A stretch of 30,221 bases of DNA from CANKBT01 sp038235705 (GTDB lineage Bacteria; Actinomycetota; Actinomycetes; Mycobacteriales; SCTD01), in contig JBBSTR010000026.1 of the NCBI GenBank assembly GCA_038235705.1, forward strand, positions 1-30,221. Reading direction: 5' to 3'. Below are positions 1 through 7,559 of the stretch, piece after piece; within the stretch, counting starts at the first letter, position 1; each line of letters starts with the position of its first letter. A program made the translations under genes and the position numbers. The notes beneath the pieces were generated by a model. It did not search any database. It was not told where the DNA came from and worked only from the letters and a program-made list of their open reading frames with translations.

Positions 1-657
1 ATGATCATGACGTGCGGGCTCGGAGCCTTCGGGGCTGCGACGTTCCACCTCGTCGCCCACGGCATGTACAAGTCCACGCTGTTCCTGGGTTCCGGCAGCG
101 CGGTGCGCCGTCATGTGCGGCACCTCACGGCGCCGCCCGCCCCTCGCGTCGCCGTTCCCCCACAGCTGACCACCGTCGCGCTTGTCCTTCCCGCCCTGGC
201 GCTGCTCGCAGCGGCTGTGCTGCTGCACCCCGAGGTCGGGGGCGGCGCCGGCTCCGGCGCGCTGCTGGTCTTCGCCTGGGCCAGCCTGAGCCTTGCCAGC
301 CTCGGTTGGCTGCGTCGGCACCCGACGCCCGGCGGAGCGTTCGTCGCGAGCGTGGTCGTCCTGCTCGCCGCGTTCGCCTATCTCGCCCTGCTACGCGGCG
401 TGACCGAGCTGCTGGCACCCGCGCTGACCGGGGCCGGTTCCGGGACGGTGAGCGCGTGGTGGCTGCTGCCGGTGGCCGCGCTGCTGGCCGGCATCACCGC
501 CGTGCGGCTCGCACCGCAAGCGTCTCGCCTGGCCGGCGTCCACGACTCCCTGTACGTGCTGGCGCTCGGTTCCGGGCACGTGGGTCCACGTCGCCTGCCG
601 CGGGACCGAAGCAGGCCCGTGCCGGCACCCGTCGCCAGCCAGGAGGTCGTCGCATGA
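1..657 (+). CDS. dabB: DabB-like proton-conducting membrane subunit, 5' truncated
   Basis: This is the C-terminal 218 residues of a NuoL/MrpA-type proton-channel subunit; the gene begins before the window, so the first ATG is probably internal. Near the visible N-terminus the protein has the family signature FHLVAHGMYKSTLFLGSGSA, the conserved transmembrane segment carrying the lysine and histidines of the proton path. Several further hydrophobic segments follow (about residues 53-75, 84-104, 113-132 and 150-166). It overlaps the next gene by ATGA, and that gene is a full DabA. In known DAB systems DabB conducts cations in the membrane and powers DabA, so the pairing identifies this as DabB rather than a complex I subunit. 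The call rests on the signature plus neighbour; without the neighbour it would only be a NuoL-like protein. Confidence 0.82.
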   Translation: MIMTCGLGAFGAATFHLVAHGMYKSTLFLGSGSAVRRHVRHLTAPPAPRVAVPPQLTTVALVLPALALLAAAVLLHPEVGGGAGSGALLVFAWASLSLASLGWLRRHPTPGGAFVASVVVLLAAFAYLALLRGVTELLAPALTGAGSGTVSAWWLLPVAALLAGITAVRLAPQASRLAGVHDSLYVLALGSGHVGPRRLPRDRSRPVPAPVASQEVVA

Positions 658-3221
658 CCGCGAGCACCACCCACGTCCAGGTCGCCGTCGATCCTGGCCT
701 GGCGAGCAGGCGGGCCCGCCTGCGCGCCGACGTCGCCCTTGCCGCGCGCATCCTGGCCACGAGCTGGCCGTTGGAGAGCTTCATCGCGGTCAACCCGCTC
801 GCCGGCCTCGAAGACCGGCCCTTCACCGAGGCTGTCCGCGTGGCGGAGGAGGCGTTCGGTGCCCGAGGCACGCTCAGCCTGGACGAGCTGCGCGCCCACC
901 ACGGCACCGGCCGCATCACGGACAGCGATCTGCGTCGAGCCCTGCTGCTGCGCTTTCCTGAGCTCGCCGCGGTGACCGTGCCCGTGGGCGGGACGCGGGT
1001 CCCCTCCGTCGACACGTTGCTGGTGGACCTGCTGCACGCCCCCTCCTTGCCGCCGCCGTCCCGGTCGGTCCGAACCGTTGCAGAGGCGGTCCCTTCGGTC
1101 GCCGCAGCCGTCGACAGCCAGACGACCAAGTGGTGCGCGGCCTACCTCGACGAGGGGCAGGCCGGCTGGGCGATGCCCGGCAACCAGCGCGGGTTGTACG
1201 CGGCGTGGCGCGCCCTTGCCCACCGCGACCGCTCCGTGCCAGGCCGGGTGCGCCGTGAGCTCGCCGAGCTTCCCGAGCGCGCCGACGACGCCCTGCTCGC
1301 CGCGCTCGACCGCCTGCGCATCGGCCCCGACGAGCAGCGGGCCCAGCTGCGGGCCGAGCTCGCACGGCTGCCCGGCTGGGCAGCGCACGTGCGCTGGCGC
1401 GGTGAGAACGGGGCCGGGGTCGACCTGCTGAGCTACCTCGCCCTGCGCATGACGTATGCCGCCCTGCTGCTCCCTCCAGGAGGGGCGCGCCACCAGGCGC
1501 GATCGGTCGTCGGTCAGGAACGCTCGACCTCCGGGCGGGCGCGGTTCGTCGCCGACCGGCTCGCAGCCGGACCGCCGACGCCGGAGCAGATGTCCGCCTT
1601 GGCCGCTGTCCTTGACCGGCTGCCGGAGCACGAGCGCCCGCTCGTCTGGCTCGAGGCCTTCGAGGGGCACTACCGGGACGAGCTGCTGACCCGGCTGACC
1701 GGGCGGCTCCTGCCGACGAGTGGTGACCGCCAGCGCCCCGCTGCCCAGCTCGTCACCTGCATCGACGTGCGCTCCGAGGGGCTACGACGTCAGCTGGAGG
1801 CGGTCGGTCCCTACGAGACGTTGGGGTTCGCCGGCTTCTTCGCCGTCGCCATCAGCTTCACCGACCTGGCCGGCGGCGCGCCCTCCGCGCTGTGCCCGGT
1901 GCTGCTCAAGCCGCGCAACGAGGTGAAGGAACGGCCGGTGCCCGACGGGCGGGACACGGCCGTCCGGCGCCTTTCCGGCCTGCGGGTGCTGGCAGGCGCC
2001 GAGGAGGGCTTCCACAACGCCAAGGACGCGGCGGCTGGGCCGTTCGCCCTGGCTGAAGCCGCCGGCTGGTTGGCCGGGCCGGTGGCCGCCGCCAAGACCG
2101 TGCTCGCCGGCCCCTATGGCCGGGCGCGCCGCGGGCTCCAGCGCTCGGTGGTGCCGCCGGCGACCACCGAGGTGACCGCGATGGACGGCTTTTCACCCGA
2201 CGAGCGGGCGCAGGTCGCCGAGGTCATGTTGACGATGATGGGCCTGACGTCGGGCTTTGCTCGCCTGGTCGTGCTGTGCGGGCACGGCAGCACCACCGAG
2301 AACAACCCCCATGGCAGCTCGCTCGACTGCGGAGCGTGCGGCGGTAGCCGCGGCGGTCCCAACGCACGCACGGCCACAGCCCTGCTCAACGACGCTGCCG
2401 TGCGTCATTGTCTCGCGGACGTCGGCATCGAGGTGCCCGCCGACACGTGGTTCCTCGCCGGCGAGCACGACACCGCCACCGACCGTGTGCGGCTGCTCGA
2501 CCGCCACCTCGTCCCGGCCAGCCACCACGGCGAGCTCGACGGGCTCGCGCGGGACCTCGAGCGAGCCGGCACGGCGCTGGCTGCTGAGCGGTGCGCCGTC
2601 CTGCCTGGCGCGCGGCGGTCAAGGTCGGCGCGGGGAGCCGCCCGGCACGTACAGGCCCGCTCGACCGACTGGGCGCAGACCTATCCCGAGTGGGGGCTGG
2701 CCGGCAACGCCGCCTTCGTCGTCGGACCCCGCTCGATGACCGTCGGGCTCGACCTCGGACGACGCGTGTTCCTGCACTCCTACGAGGCAGCCGTCGATCG
2801 TGACGGCGCAGCGCTCGAGACGATCCTGACCGCCCCGCTCGTCGTCGGGCAGTGGATCAGCGCCCAGTACTACTTCTCGAGCGTCGACCCTCAGCACTTC
2901 GGGGCCGGCAGCAAGACGATCCACAACGTGGTCGGGGGCATCGGCGTGCTCTCCGGGCAGGACGGTGACCTACAGCTCGGACTGCCCTGGCAGTCCGTCG
3001 GCGTCGGGGAGCAGCTCGTGCACGAGCCTGTGCGGCTGCTGGCCGTCGTCCAGGCACCGCTGGAGCGCATCGACGCGATCGTGGCACGCAACCCCGTCCT
3101 GCAGCGTCTGTTCGGCGGTTCCTGGATGGCCCTGGCCGCCCGCGAGCACGACGACGATCCATGGCAACGTCACACCCCCCACGGTTGGCAGCCGTGGTCC
3201 CGACCGGAAGGAACCGCATGA
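654..3221 (+). CDS. dabA: DabA, carbonic-anhydrase-like subunit of the DAB inorganic carbon transporter (DUF2309/UPF0753)
   Basis: An 855-residue member of the DUF2309 family. In characterised DAB complexes DabA is a zinc protein on the cytoplasmic face that hydrates CO2 to bicarbonate, made effectively one-way by coupling to DabB. The expected metal ligands are visible: Cys369 and Asp371 in TCIDVRSE, His544 in LCGHGSTT and Cys559 in LDCGACGGS. Their spacing matches the Cys/Asp/His/Cys ligands I recall for the Halothiobacillus protein (351, 353, 524, 539). The N-terminal WPLESFIAVNPLAGLED is also typical. The ATG at 654 overlaps the dabB stop (ATGA), and the end overlaps the start of a PII-like gene in the same way, so the three are translationally coupled. 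Whether the host uses it for anaplerotic bicarbonate supply or for autotrophy cannot be told here. Confidence 0.93.
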   Translation: MTASTTHVQVAVDPGLASRRARLRADVALAARILATSWPLESFIAVNPLAGLEDRPFTEAVRVAEEAFGARGTLSLDELRAHHGTGRITDSDLRRALLLRFPELAAVTVPVGGTRVPSVDTLLVDLLHAPSLPPPSRSVRTVAEAVPSVAAAVDSQTTKWCAAYLDEGQAGWAMPGNQRGLYAAWRALAHRDRSVPGRVRRELAELPERADDALLAALDRLRIGPDEQRAQLRAELARLPGWAAHVRWRGENGAGVDLLSYLALRMTYAALLLPPGGARHQARSVVGQERSTSGRARFVADRLAAGPPTPEQMSALAAVLDRLPEHERPLVWLEAFEGHYRDELLTRLTGRLLPTSGDRQRPAAQLVTCIDVRSEGLRRQLEAVGPYETLGFAGFFAVAISFTDLAGGAPSALCPVLLKPRNEVKERPVPDGRDTAVRRLSGLRVLAGAEEGFHNAKDAAAGPFALAEAAGWLAGPVAAAKTVLAGPYGRARRGLQRSVVPPATTEVTAMDGFSPDERAQVAEVMLTMMGLTSGFARLVVLCGHGSTTENNPHGSSLDCGACGGSRGGPNARTATALLNDAAVRHCLADVGIEVPADTWFLAGEHDTATDRVRLLDRHLVPASHHGELDGLARDLERAGTALAAERCAVLPGARRSRSARGAARHVQARSTDWAQTYPEWGLAGNAAFVVGPRSMTVGLDLGRRVFLHSYEAAVDRDGAALETILTAPLVVGQWISAQYYFSSVDPQHFGAGSKTIHNVVGGIGVLSGQDGDLQLGLPWQSVGVGEQLVHEPVRLLAVVQAPLERIDAIVARNPVLQRLFGGSWMALAAREHDDDPWQRHTPHGWQPWSRPEGTA

Positions 3222-3541
3222 GTCGCGACGGCCTGACCCGTATGACCAAGATCGAGGTGGTGGTGTCCGGTCAGGACGCCGCTGCCGTGCGCGAACTCAT
3301 CTCGGCGGTGGGGGCGACCGGTTACACCGGGTTGTCCGGCGTCTCGGGGCTGGGGCACGACGGTTACCGACAGGGCCGGCTGCTGTTCAACAGTCAGGCG
3401 ACGCTGGAGATGCTGATCACCGTGGTCTCCGACGACAAGGTGGACGCCCTGCTGGCAGGCCTTCGACCGCTGCTGGCAGAGACCTCCGGCGTCTTGTTCG
3501 TCTCGGAGACCTACGTCAGTCGTCCCGAGTACTTCATGTGA
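3218..3541 (+). CDS. PII-like (SbtB/GlnB-fold) regulator linked to DabAB
   Basis: A 107-residue protein with the pattern of the PII ferredoxin-like fold: a beta strand TKIEVVVSGQD, helix AAAVRELISAVG, a short glycine-rich connector around residues 40-52 where the T-loop would lie, strand LEMLITVVSDD, helix KVDALLAGLRPLL and a final strand GVLFVSETYV. The uridylylated tyrosine region and long T-loop of canonical GlnB are not evident, so it is better called PII-like. The start is the ATG at 3218, which overlaps the dabA stop as ATGA; an internal ATG at 3242 is the alternative. PII-like genes next to dabA are known in other bacteria, and this position implies control of the transporter by a nucleotide or bicarbonate signal. 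The ligand is not deducible. Confidence 0.75.
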   Translation: MSRDGLTRMTKIEVVVSGQDAAAVRELISAVGATGYTGLSGVSGLGHDGYRQGRLLFNSQATLEMLITVVSDDKVDALLAGLRPLLAETSGVLFVSETYVSRPEYFM

Positions 3542-3587
3542 GACGCCGCTGCCGTGGCTGGGCAGACCGCTGGCCCGCAGCGCTGGC

Positions 3588-3593
3588 TAAGGT
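3588..3593 (+). promoter_or_regulatory. -10 element for tRNA-Arg
   Basis: TAAGGT fits the TANNNT consensus of actinobacterial vegetative promoters and ends nine bases before the mature 5' end of the tRNA. No convincing -35 box is seen 17 bases upstream. Confidence 0.45.
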
Positions 3594-3602
3594 GACCTCA
3601 CC

Positions 3603-3678
3603 GCCTCCGTAGCTCAGTGGATAGAGCGCCTCCGTCCTAAGGAGGGCGTCGGGAGTTCGATTCTCTCCGGGGGCACCA
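3603..3678 (+). tRNA. tRNA-Arg (anticodon CCT)
   Basis: A complete cloverleaf can be folded by hand. The acceptor arms GCCTCCG (3603-3609) and CGGGGGC (3668-3674) pair with one G-T. The D-stem is GCTC/GAGC. The anticodon stem is CCTCC/GGAGG with loop GTCCTAA and anticodon CCT at 3636-3638. The T-stem is GGGAG/CTCTC with loop TTCGATT. Discriminator A3675 is followed by an encoded CCA at 3676-3678. It reads AGG, a rare arginine codon in GC-rich actinobacteria. Position 32 is G rather than the usual pyrimidine. The photolyase gene starts 28 bases after the CCA. Confidence 0.96.
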
Positions 3679-3693
3679 CCAGCCCGGCAGCGT

Positions 3694-3699
3694 TACCGT
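3694..3699 (+). promoter_or_regulatory. Probable leaderless -10 element for the photolyase gene
   Basis: TACCGT fits TANNNT and is followed by seven bases and then the GTG start at 3707, so transcription would begin at or next to the start codon. No ribosome binding site precedes this GTG, which supports leaderless initiation. Confidence 0.5.
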
Positions 3700-3706
3700 C
3701 GCGGCT

Positions 3707-5056
3707 GTGACGACAAGCCTGCTGTGGTTCCGCCGCGATCTTCGCCTCGCCGACCACCCCGCGCTGCTCGCCGCCCGTGACGCGGCCGACGAGGTGGTGC
3801 CGGTGTTCGTGCTCGACGACGCGTTGCGCGGTCCGTCCGGGGCGCCTCGGCTGGCGTTTCTCTACCGCTGCCTGCGCGACCTCCAAGAGCAGACCGGGGG
3901 CGCGTTGCGGGTCGTGCACGGCGTGCCGGAGCAGGTGCTCCCCCGGCTCGCCGCCGACTGCGGGGCGAGCAGCCTGCACCTCAGCAGCGACCACGGACCG
4001 TACGGCCGCGCGCGGGACGAACGGGTCGCGGACGCGCTGGGAGACATCCCGATGGAGGCGCTCGGCTCCCCGTACGCCGTGACGCCCGGGACGCTCGCCA
4101 CCGGCGCCGGCGGGCCGTTCAAGGTCTACACGCCGTTCTACCGGGCCTGGACCGAACGTGGTGTGCGCGGCCCGGCGACGAACCCGCGCAGCGTGCCCTG
4201 GACCGACGGCGGGCTCGCCGGCGACGGCGTGCCGGACGACCCGGACCTGGGCGAGGTCTCGCTGCCTGAGGCCGGGGAGGGAGCGGCCCGAGCCCGGTGG
4301 AAACGCTTCGTGGACGAGGATCTGAGTGATTACGCAGATCTGCGTAATCGTCCGGACGCTGACCGCACCTCGGAGATGTCGGTCTACCTGAAGTACGGCT
4401 GCCTGCATCCGCGCACGCTGCTGACCGACCTCGGCGCAGGGCCCGGCCCGGACGCCTACCGGCGCGAGATCGCTTTTCGCGACTTCTACGCAGACACCCT
4501 GTGGCACCGGCCGGACTCCGCCCGGCACGAGATCCAGGGGCACCTCGCCGGCCTGTCGTACGACACGGGGACCGAGGCTGACCGTCGCTGGCAGGCGTGG
4601 GCCGACGGCACCACCGGTTTCCCGATCGTCGACGCCGGGATGCGTCAGCTGCAGGGGCAGGCATGGATGCACAACCGGGTCCGGATGATCGTCGCGAGCT
4701 TTCTGACCAAGGACCTGCACCTGCACTGGCGTCGGGGAGCCCGGCACTTCATGCAGCTGCTGCGCGACGGCGACCTCGCCAGCAACCAGCACGGCTGGCA
4801 GTGGACTGCGGGGACCGGGACGGACCCTTCGCCGTACTTCCGGGTCTTCAACCCGGTCAAGCAGGGACAGGACTATGACCCGGTCGGCGACTACGTCCGT
4901 CGGTGGGTGCCCGAGCTCCGGGACGTGCCCGGCAAGGCGGTGCACACCCCCTGGACGCTCCCGGGCGGGCCACCGAACGGCTACCCGGCGCCGATCGTCG
5001 ACCACGCCGTGGAGCGCAAGGTCGCGCTCGAGCGTTACGCGGACGTGCGCGCCTAG
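3707..5056 (+). CDS. phr: Deoxyribodipyrimidine photo-lyase (cryptochrome/photolyase family)
   Basis: A 449-residue photolyase that would repair cyclobutane pyrimidine dimers using blue or near-UV light. The N-terminal antenna-binding Rossmann domain opens with SLLWFRRDLRLADHPAL. The C-terminal FAD domain has TGFPIVDAGMRQLQ from about residue 303, WMHNRVRMIVASFLTKDL, then ASNQHGWQWTAGTGTDPSPYF around residues 358-378, with Asn360 and the tryptophans used in FAD binding and electron transfer. Length is normal for a class I CPD enzyme. The GTG start is chosen because the protein begins immediately before the conserved motif and a -10 box lies seven bases upstream. TerB-like and UdgX genes follow on the same strand. 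An unusual AT-rich perfect palindrome occupies codons 208-215. Confidence 0.95.
   Translation: MTTSLLWFRRDLRLADHPALLAARDAADEVVPVFVLDDALRGPSGAPRLAFLYRCLRDLQEQTGGALRVVHGVPEQVLPRLAADCGASSLHLSSDHGPYGRARDERVADALGDIPMEALGSPYAVTPGTLATGAGGPFKVYTPFYRAWTERGVRGPATNPRSVPWTDGGLAGDGVPDDPDLGEVSLPEAGEGAARARWKRFVDEDLSDYADLRNRPDADRTSEMSVYLKYGCLHPRTLLTDLGAGPGPDAYRREIAFRDFYADTLWHRPDSARHEIQGHLAGLSYDTGTEADRRWQAWADGTTGFPIVDAGMRQLQGQAWMHNRVRMIVASFLTKDLHLHWRRGARHFMQLLRDGDLASNQHGWQWTAGTGTDPSPYFRVFNPVKQGQDYDPVGDYVRRWVPELRDVPGKAVHTPWTLPGGPPNGYPAPIVDHAVERKVALERYADVRA
4328..4349. repeat. Perfect 22-bp palindrome inside the photolyase gene
   Basis: Each half is GATTACGCAGA followed directly by its reverse complement, with no spacer and no mismatch. 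The site codes for D-Y-A-D-L-R-N in the linker before the FAD domain. Its codons (GAT, GCA, GAT, AAT, with AGT just before) end in A or T, unlike nearly every other codon in the gene. This suggests the DNA sequence itself is constrained or has a separate origin. It may be a site for a dimeric DNA-binding protein; chance remains possible. Confidence 0.6.
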
Positions 5057-5089
5057 CGTGGGCCGCACCATCGAGACGAGGAGCCGGCC

Positions 5090-5545
5090 ATGGCGTTCTG
5101 GGACCAGCTGAAGAGCAAGACAGCCGAGATGACCACCCAGCTGCAGACCAAGAAGAGTCAGTTCACGACCAAGGACTTCGCGAACGCGAGCATGGCGATG
5201 TGTGCGCTGATCGCGGCGGCCGACGGATCGGTGGACGCTGCGGAGCGTCAGAAGACCGCGGCGCTGATCCGCAGCAACGACCTGCTGTCGGTCTTCCCGC
5301 CGGACGAGCTGCAGCAGAAGTTCGACTGGTACTCCGACAAGCTCGCCAAGAGCTTCGACTTCGGCAAGGTCGAGGCGACCGCCACGATCGCCAAGCTGAA
5401 GAGCAAGCCGGACCAGGCGCGCGCCGTGATCCAGATCGGCATCATCATCGGCGGTGCCGACGGCGACTTCGACGCCGACGAGCGCCGCACCGTCAAGGAT
5501 GCCTGCTTCGCCGTCGGGATCGCGCCCGCCGAGTTCGAGCTCTAG
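5090..5545 (+). CDS. TerB family tellurite-resistance/stress protein
   Basis: A 151-residue TerB-like protein. TerB folds as a helical bundle with acidic metal-binding loops and belongs to the ter stress network; its biochemical role is not settled. The two typical acidic loops are visible as AAADGSVDAAE (about residues 42-52) and GGADGDFDADE (about 121-131), each shortly before a helix. The N-terminal 30 residues are polar and amphipathic, with no signal peptide. The ATG at 5090 has a good binding site (GAGGAG region, 5079-5084). The gene sits 33 bases after the photolyase and 8 bases before udgX, suggesting co-transcription with repair genes. No other ter gene (terC, terD) is in the window. 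Confidence 0.9.
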   Translation: MAFWDQLKSKTAEMTTQLQTKKSQFTTKDFANASMAMCALIAAADGSVDAAERQKTAALIRSNDLLSVFPPDELQQKFDWYSDKLAKSFDFGKVEATATIAKLKSKPDQARAVIQIGIIIGGADGDFDADERRTVKDACFAVGIAPAEFEL

Positions 5546-5553
5546 CCGGACCC

Positions 5554-6195
5554 GTGCCGCCCCGCACCCGACGTGACGCCGACTGGCTCGGCGCGGAGAG
5601 CTTCCTGCCGGAGGACCGCTCGCTCGAGGCGCTGAGGCAGGCGGCAGCCGGCTGTCAGGGCTGCCCGCTGCACGAGCCCGCGACCCAGACCGTCTTCGGG
5701 CGCGGGCAGACCTCGGCGCGCCTCGCCCTGGTCGGCGAGCAGCCGGGCGACGTCGAGGACCAGCAGGGTCTGCCTTTCGTCGGACCGGCGGGACGTCTGC
5801 TGGTCGAGGCGCTGGACGAGGCCGGCGTCGACCGCAACGACGTCTACGTCACCAACGTGGTGAAGCACTTCAAGTTTTCGCCCCGTGGTAACCGGCGCAT
5901 CCACGCGACCCCGGACACGTACGAGGTGGAGGCGTGCGTCCCGTGGCTGTCCGCCGAGCTGACGGCCGTCTCCCCCGAGCTGACGGTGCTGCTCGGGGCC
6001 ACCGCCGCCAAGGCACTGCTCGGGCCGTCGTTCCGGGTCACCCGGCAGCGCGGTGTGCTGATGCCTCGCGAGGGCGGTGGGCAGCTCATGGCGACCATCC
6101 ACCCGTCCGCCGTGCTGCGAGCCGGGGACGACCGCGCCGGGGCGATGGCTGGCCTCGTCGCCGACCTCCGGGTGGCGGCCGCAGCCCTGGCCTGA
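5554..6195 (+). CDS. udgX: UdgX-type uracil-DNA glycosylase
   Basis: A 213-residue member of the UdgX group of the family 4-like uracil-DNA glycosylases. UdgX removes uracil from DNA and then stays covalently bound to the abasic sugar through a histidine in the RRIH loop. That loop is present here (RRIH, residues 114-117, His117), as is the UdgX form of motif A, GEQPGDVEDQQGLPFVGPAGR (Glu62 onward), and the closing TIHPSAVLRA motif (182-190). Iron-sulfur ligands appear to be Cys34, Cys37 and Cys128, with His105 in VVKHFKF where family 4 enzymes carry cysteine. The GTG at 5554 is the only start that leaves the N-terminus intact; the binding site is weak, and the 8-base gap from the TerB gene suggests coupling. 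Confidence 0.93.
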   Translation: MPPRTRRDADWLGAESFLPEDRSLEALRQAAAGCQGCPLHEPATQTVFGRGQTSARLALVGEQPGDVEDQQGLPFVGPAGRLLVEALDEAGVDRNDVYVTNVVKHFKFSPRGNRRIHATPDTYEVEACVPWLSAELTAVSPELTVLLGATAAKALLGPSFRVTRQRGVLMPREGGGQLMATIHPSAVLRAGDDRAGAMAGLVADLRVAAAALA

Positions 6196-6219
6196 CCGCC
6201 CCCTGGTGAGGCCGGGCGG
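6196..6219. terminator. Weak hairpin between convergent genes
   Basis: CCGCCC (6196-6201) and GGGCGG (6214-6219) can pair across a 12-base loop in the short gap between the udgX stop and the end of the opposing MFS gene. There is no T tract. GC-rich repeats of this size arise easily by chance here, so support is weak. Confidence 0.3.
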
Positions 6220-6232
6220 GCTCCGAGGAGGG

Positions 6233-7549
6233 TCAGCCGGGAGGCCCGGGGGGTGCCGGGAGCGGGGGGACGTCGTCCTCGGGGCGCAGCGCGACGCGGC
6301 CGACGGGGCCGTCATGGTCGGTCAGGTCGACCCGGTAGGCCCACAGCTCCGGCATCAACCGCGAGACGGCCAGCGTCGCCACCACGACGGCGACCCCTCC
6401 CGCGACGATCGCGGCCTCCGGTCCCACGACCACGGCGGAGAGCCCCGCGCGCCCGTCGGCGAGCCGCGGGCCACCGGCGACCACCACCGTGAACACCCCG
6501 CCGACCCGGCCGCGCATCTCGTCGGGTGCGGCCGCCTGCAGCACGGCGGAGCGGAAGATCGCCGACACCCCGTCCGCAGCTCCGGCCGCTGCCAGCGCGA
6601 TCAGCGCCAGCGGCAACCAGGTCGACAGGCCGAACACCGTGATGGCCACACCCCAGGCCACGATCGACCACACGACAGCGACGCCGTGCCGCGTGATCCG
6701 CGAGGACCAGCCGGAACCGAGCGCGCCGAGCAGACCCCCGACGGCCAGGGCGGAGTAGAGCAGCCCTGCCGTCTGCGTGCCTCCGCCGAAGACCTGGTCG
6801 GCCAGCTGGGGGAACAGCGCCCGGGGCATGGCCAGCACCATCGCGATCAGGTCGAGCACGAACGTCGCGAGCAGCACGCGGCGCGTTCGGAGAAACCGCA
6901 GACCCTCGAGAACGCTGGCCGTCCCGGCGCGACGCCCGCCGCCCTCGGGGTGCAGCAGGGGCAACCCCCGCAGCGCGGTCAGCGCCACCGCGAAGGTGAG
7001 AACGTCGAAGCCGTAGGCCGCCTGGTAGCCGAAGGCGGCTGCGAGCACCCCGGCCAGCAGCGGACCCACCGCGATCCCCACGTTGAACTCCGCCATCCGC
7101 AGGGCGTTCGCGGCGGGCAGCAGGGCAGGGCGCACGAGCCGCGGCAGCATGGCGCTCCGGGTGGGGCTGGCGATCGCGAAGAGCCCGGACTGCGCGGCGA
7201 CCACGCCGTACAGCAGGAGCGTGCTGTCGGTGTGTGCCGCGGCCTGGACGAGCAGCACGACCGACAGCGCCGCCTGGGCGATCGAGACGGCGATCAGCAG
7301 CCGGCGTCGTTCGAACGCATCGGCGATCGCGCCGCCGTACAGGCCGAGCACGATCAGCGGGAACAGCCCGGCCAGGCCGACGAGCCCGACGGAGGCCGAG
7401 CTCCGGGTGATCTCGTACACCTGCAGCGGCACGGCCACCGTGGTGACCTGGGTCCCGAGCGTCGAGACGGTGTCGCCGATGATGAGCAGCCGGAACGGTC
7501 GGGACTCACGCAGCGGCGTGACGTCCATCACGACGGACCGCAGCTTCAC
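6233..7549 (-). CDS. MFS transporter, EntS-like exporter
   Basis: A 438-residue major facilitator protein with about twelve hydrophobic segments, of the drug/siderophore exporter type. The first segment reads LLIIGDTVSTLGTQVTTVAVPL. The loop-2 signature is GGAIADAFERRRLL, the family's G-x-x-x-D-R-x-x-R-R pattern with an unusual sequence. The C-terminal 20 residues are proline- and acid-rich and cytoplasmic. The GTG start at 7549 is preferred because GAGGG lies eight bases before it and it clears the pdxH stop by ten bases; ATG 7528 is the alternative. It lies directly behind pdxH, with which it is probably co-transcribed. Substrate cannot be told. Confidence 0.88.
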   Translation of the reverse strand: MKLRSVVMDVTPLRESRPFRLLIIGDTVSTLGTQVTTVAVPLQVYEITRSSASVGLVGLAGLFPLIVLGLYGGAIADAFERRRLLIAVSIAQAALSVVLLVQAAAHTDSTLLLYGVVAAQSGLFAIASPTRSAMLPRLVRPALLPAANALRMAEFNVGIAVGPLLAGVLAAAFGYQAAYGFDVLTFAVALTALRGLPLLHPEGGGRRAGTASVLEGLRFLRTRRVLLATFVLDLIAMVLAMPRALFPQLADQVFGGGTQTAGLLYSALAVGGLLGALGSGWSSRITRHGVAVVWSIVAWGVAITVFGLSTWLPLALIALAAAGAADGVSAIFRSAVLQAAAPDEMRGRVGGVFTVVVAGGPRLADGRAGLSAVVVGPEAAIVAGGVAVVVATLAVSRLMPELWAYRVDLTDHDGPVGRVALRPEDDVPPLPAPPGPPG

Positions 7550-7559
7550 GTCGTCACCC

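Noticed and set aside
378..1670. 430-codon minus-strand frame opposite dabA
   Set aside because: Low-complexity composition, no motif; the opposing DabA has family signatures throughout.
3614..5071. Long minus-strand reading frame opposite the photolyase gene
   Set aside because: It is a GC-rich shadow: arginine/proline/valine/histidine-rich, no recognisable domain, and it runs across the tRNA.
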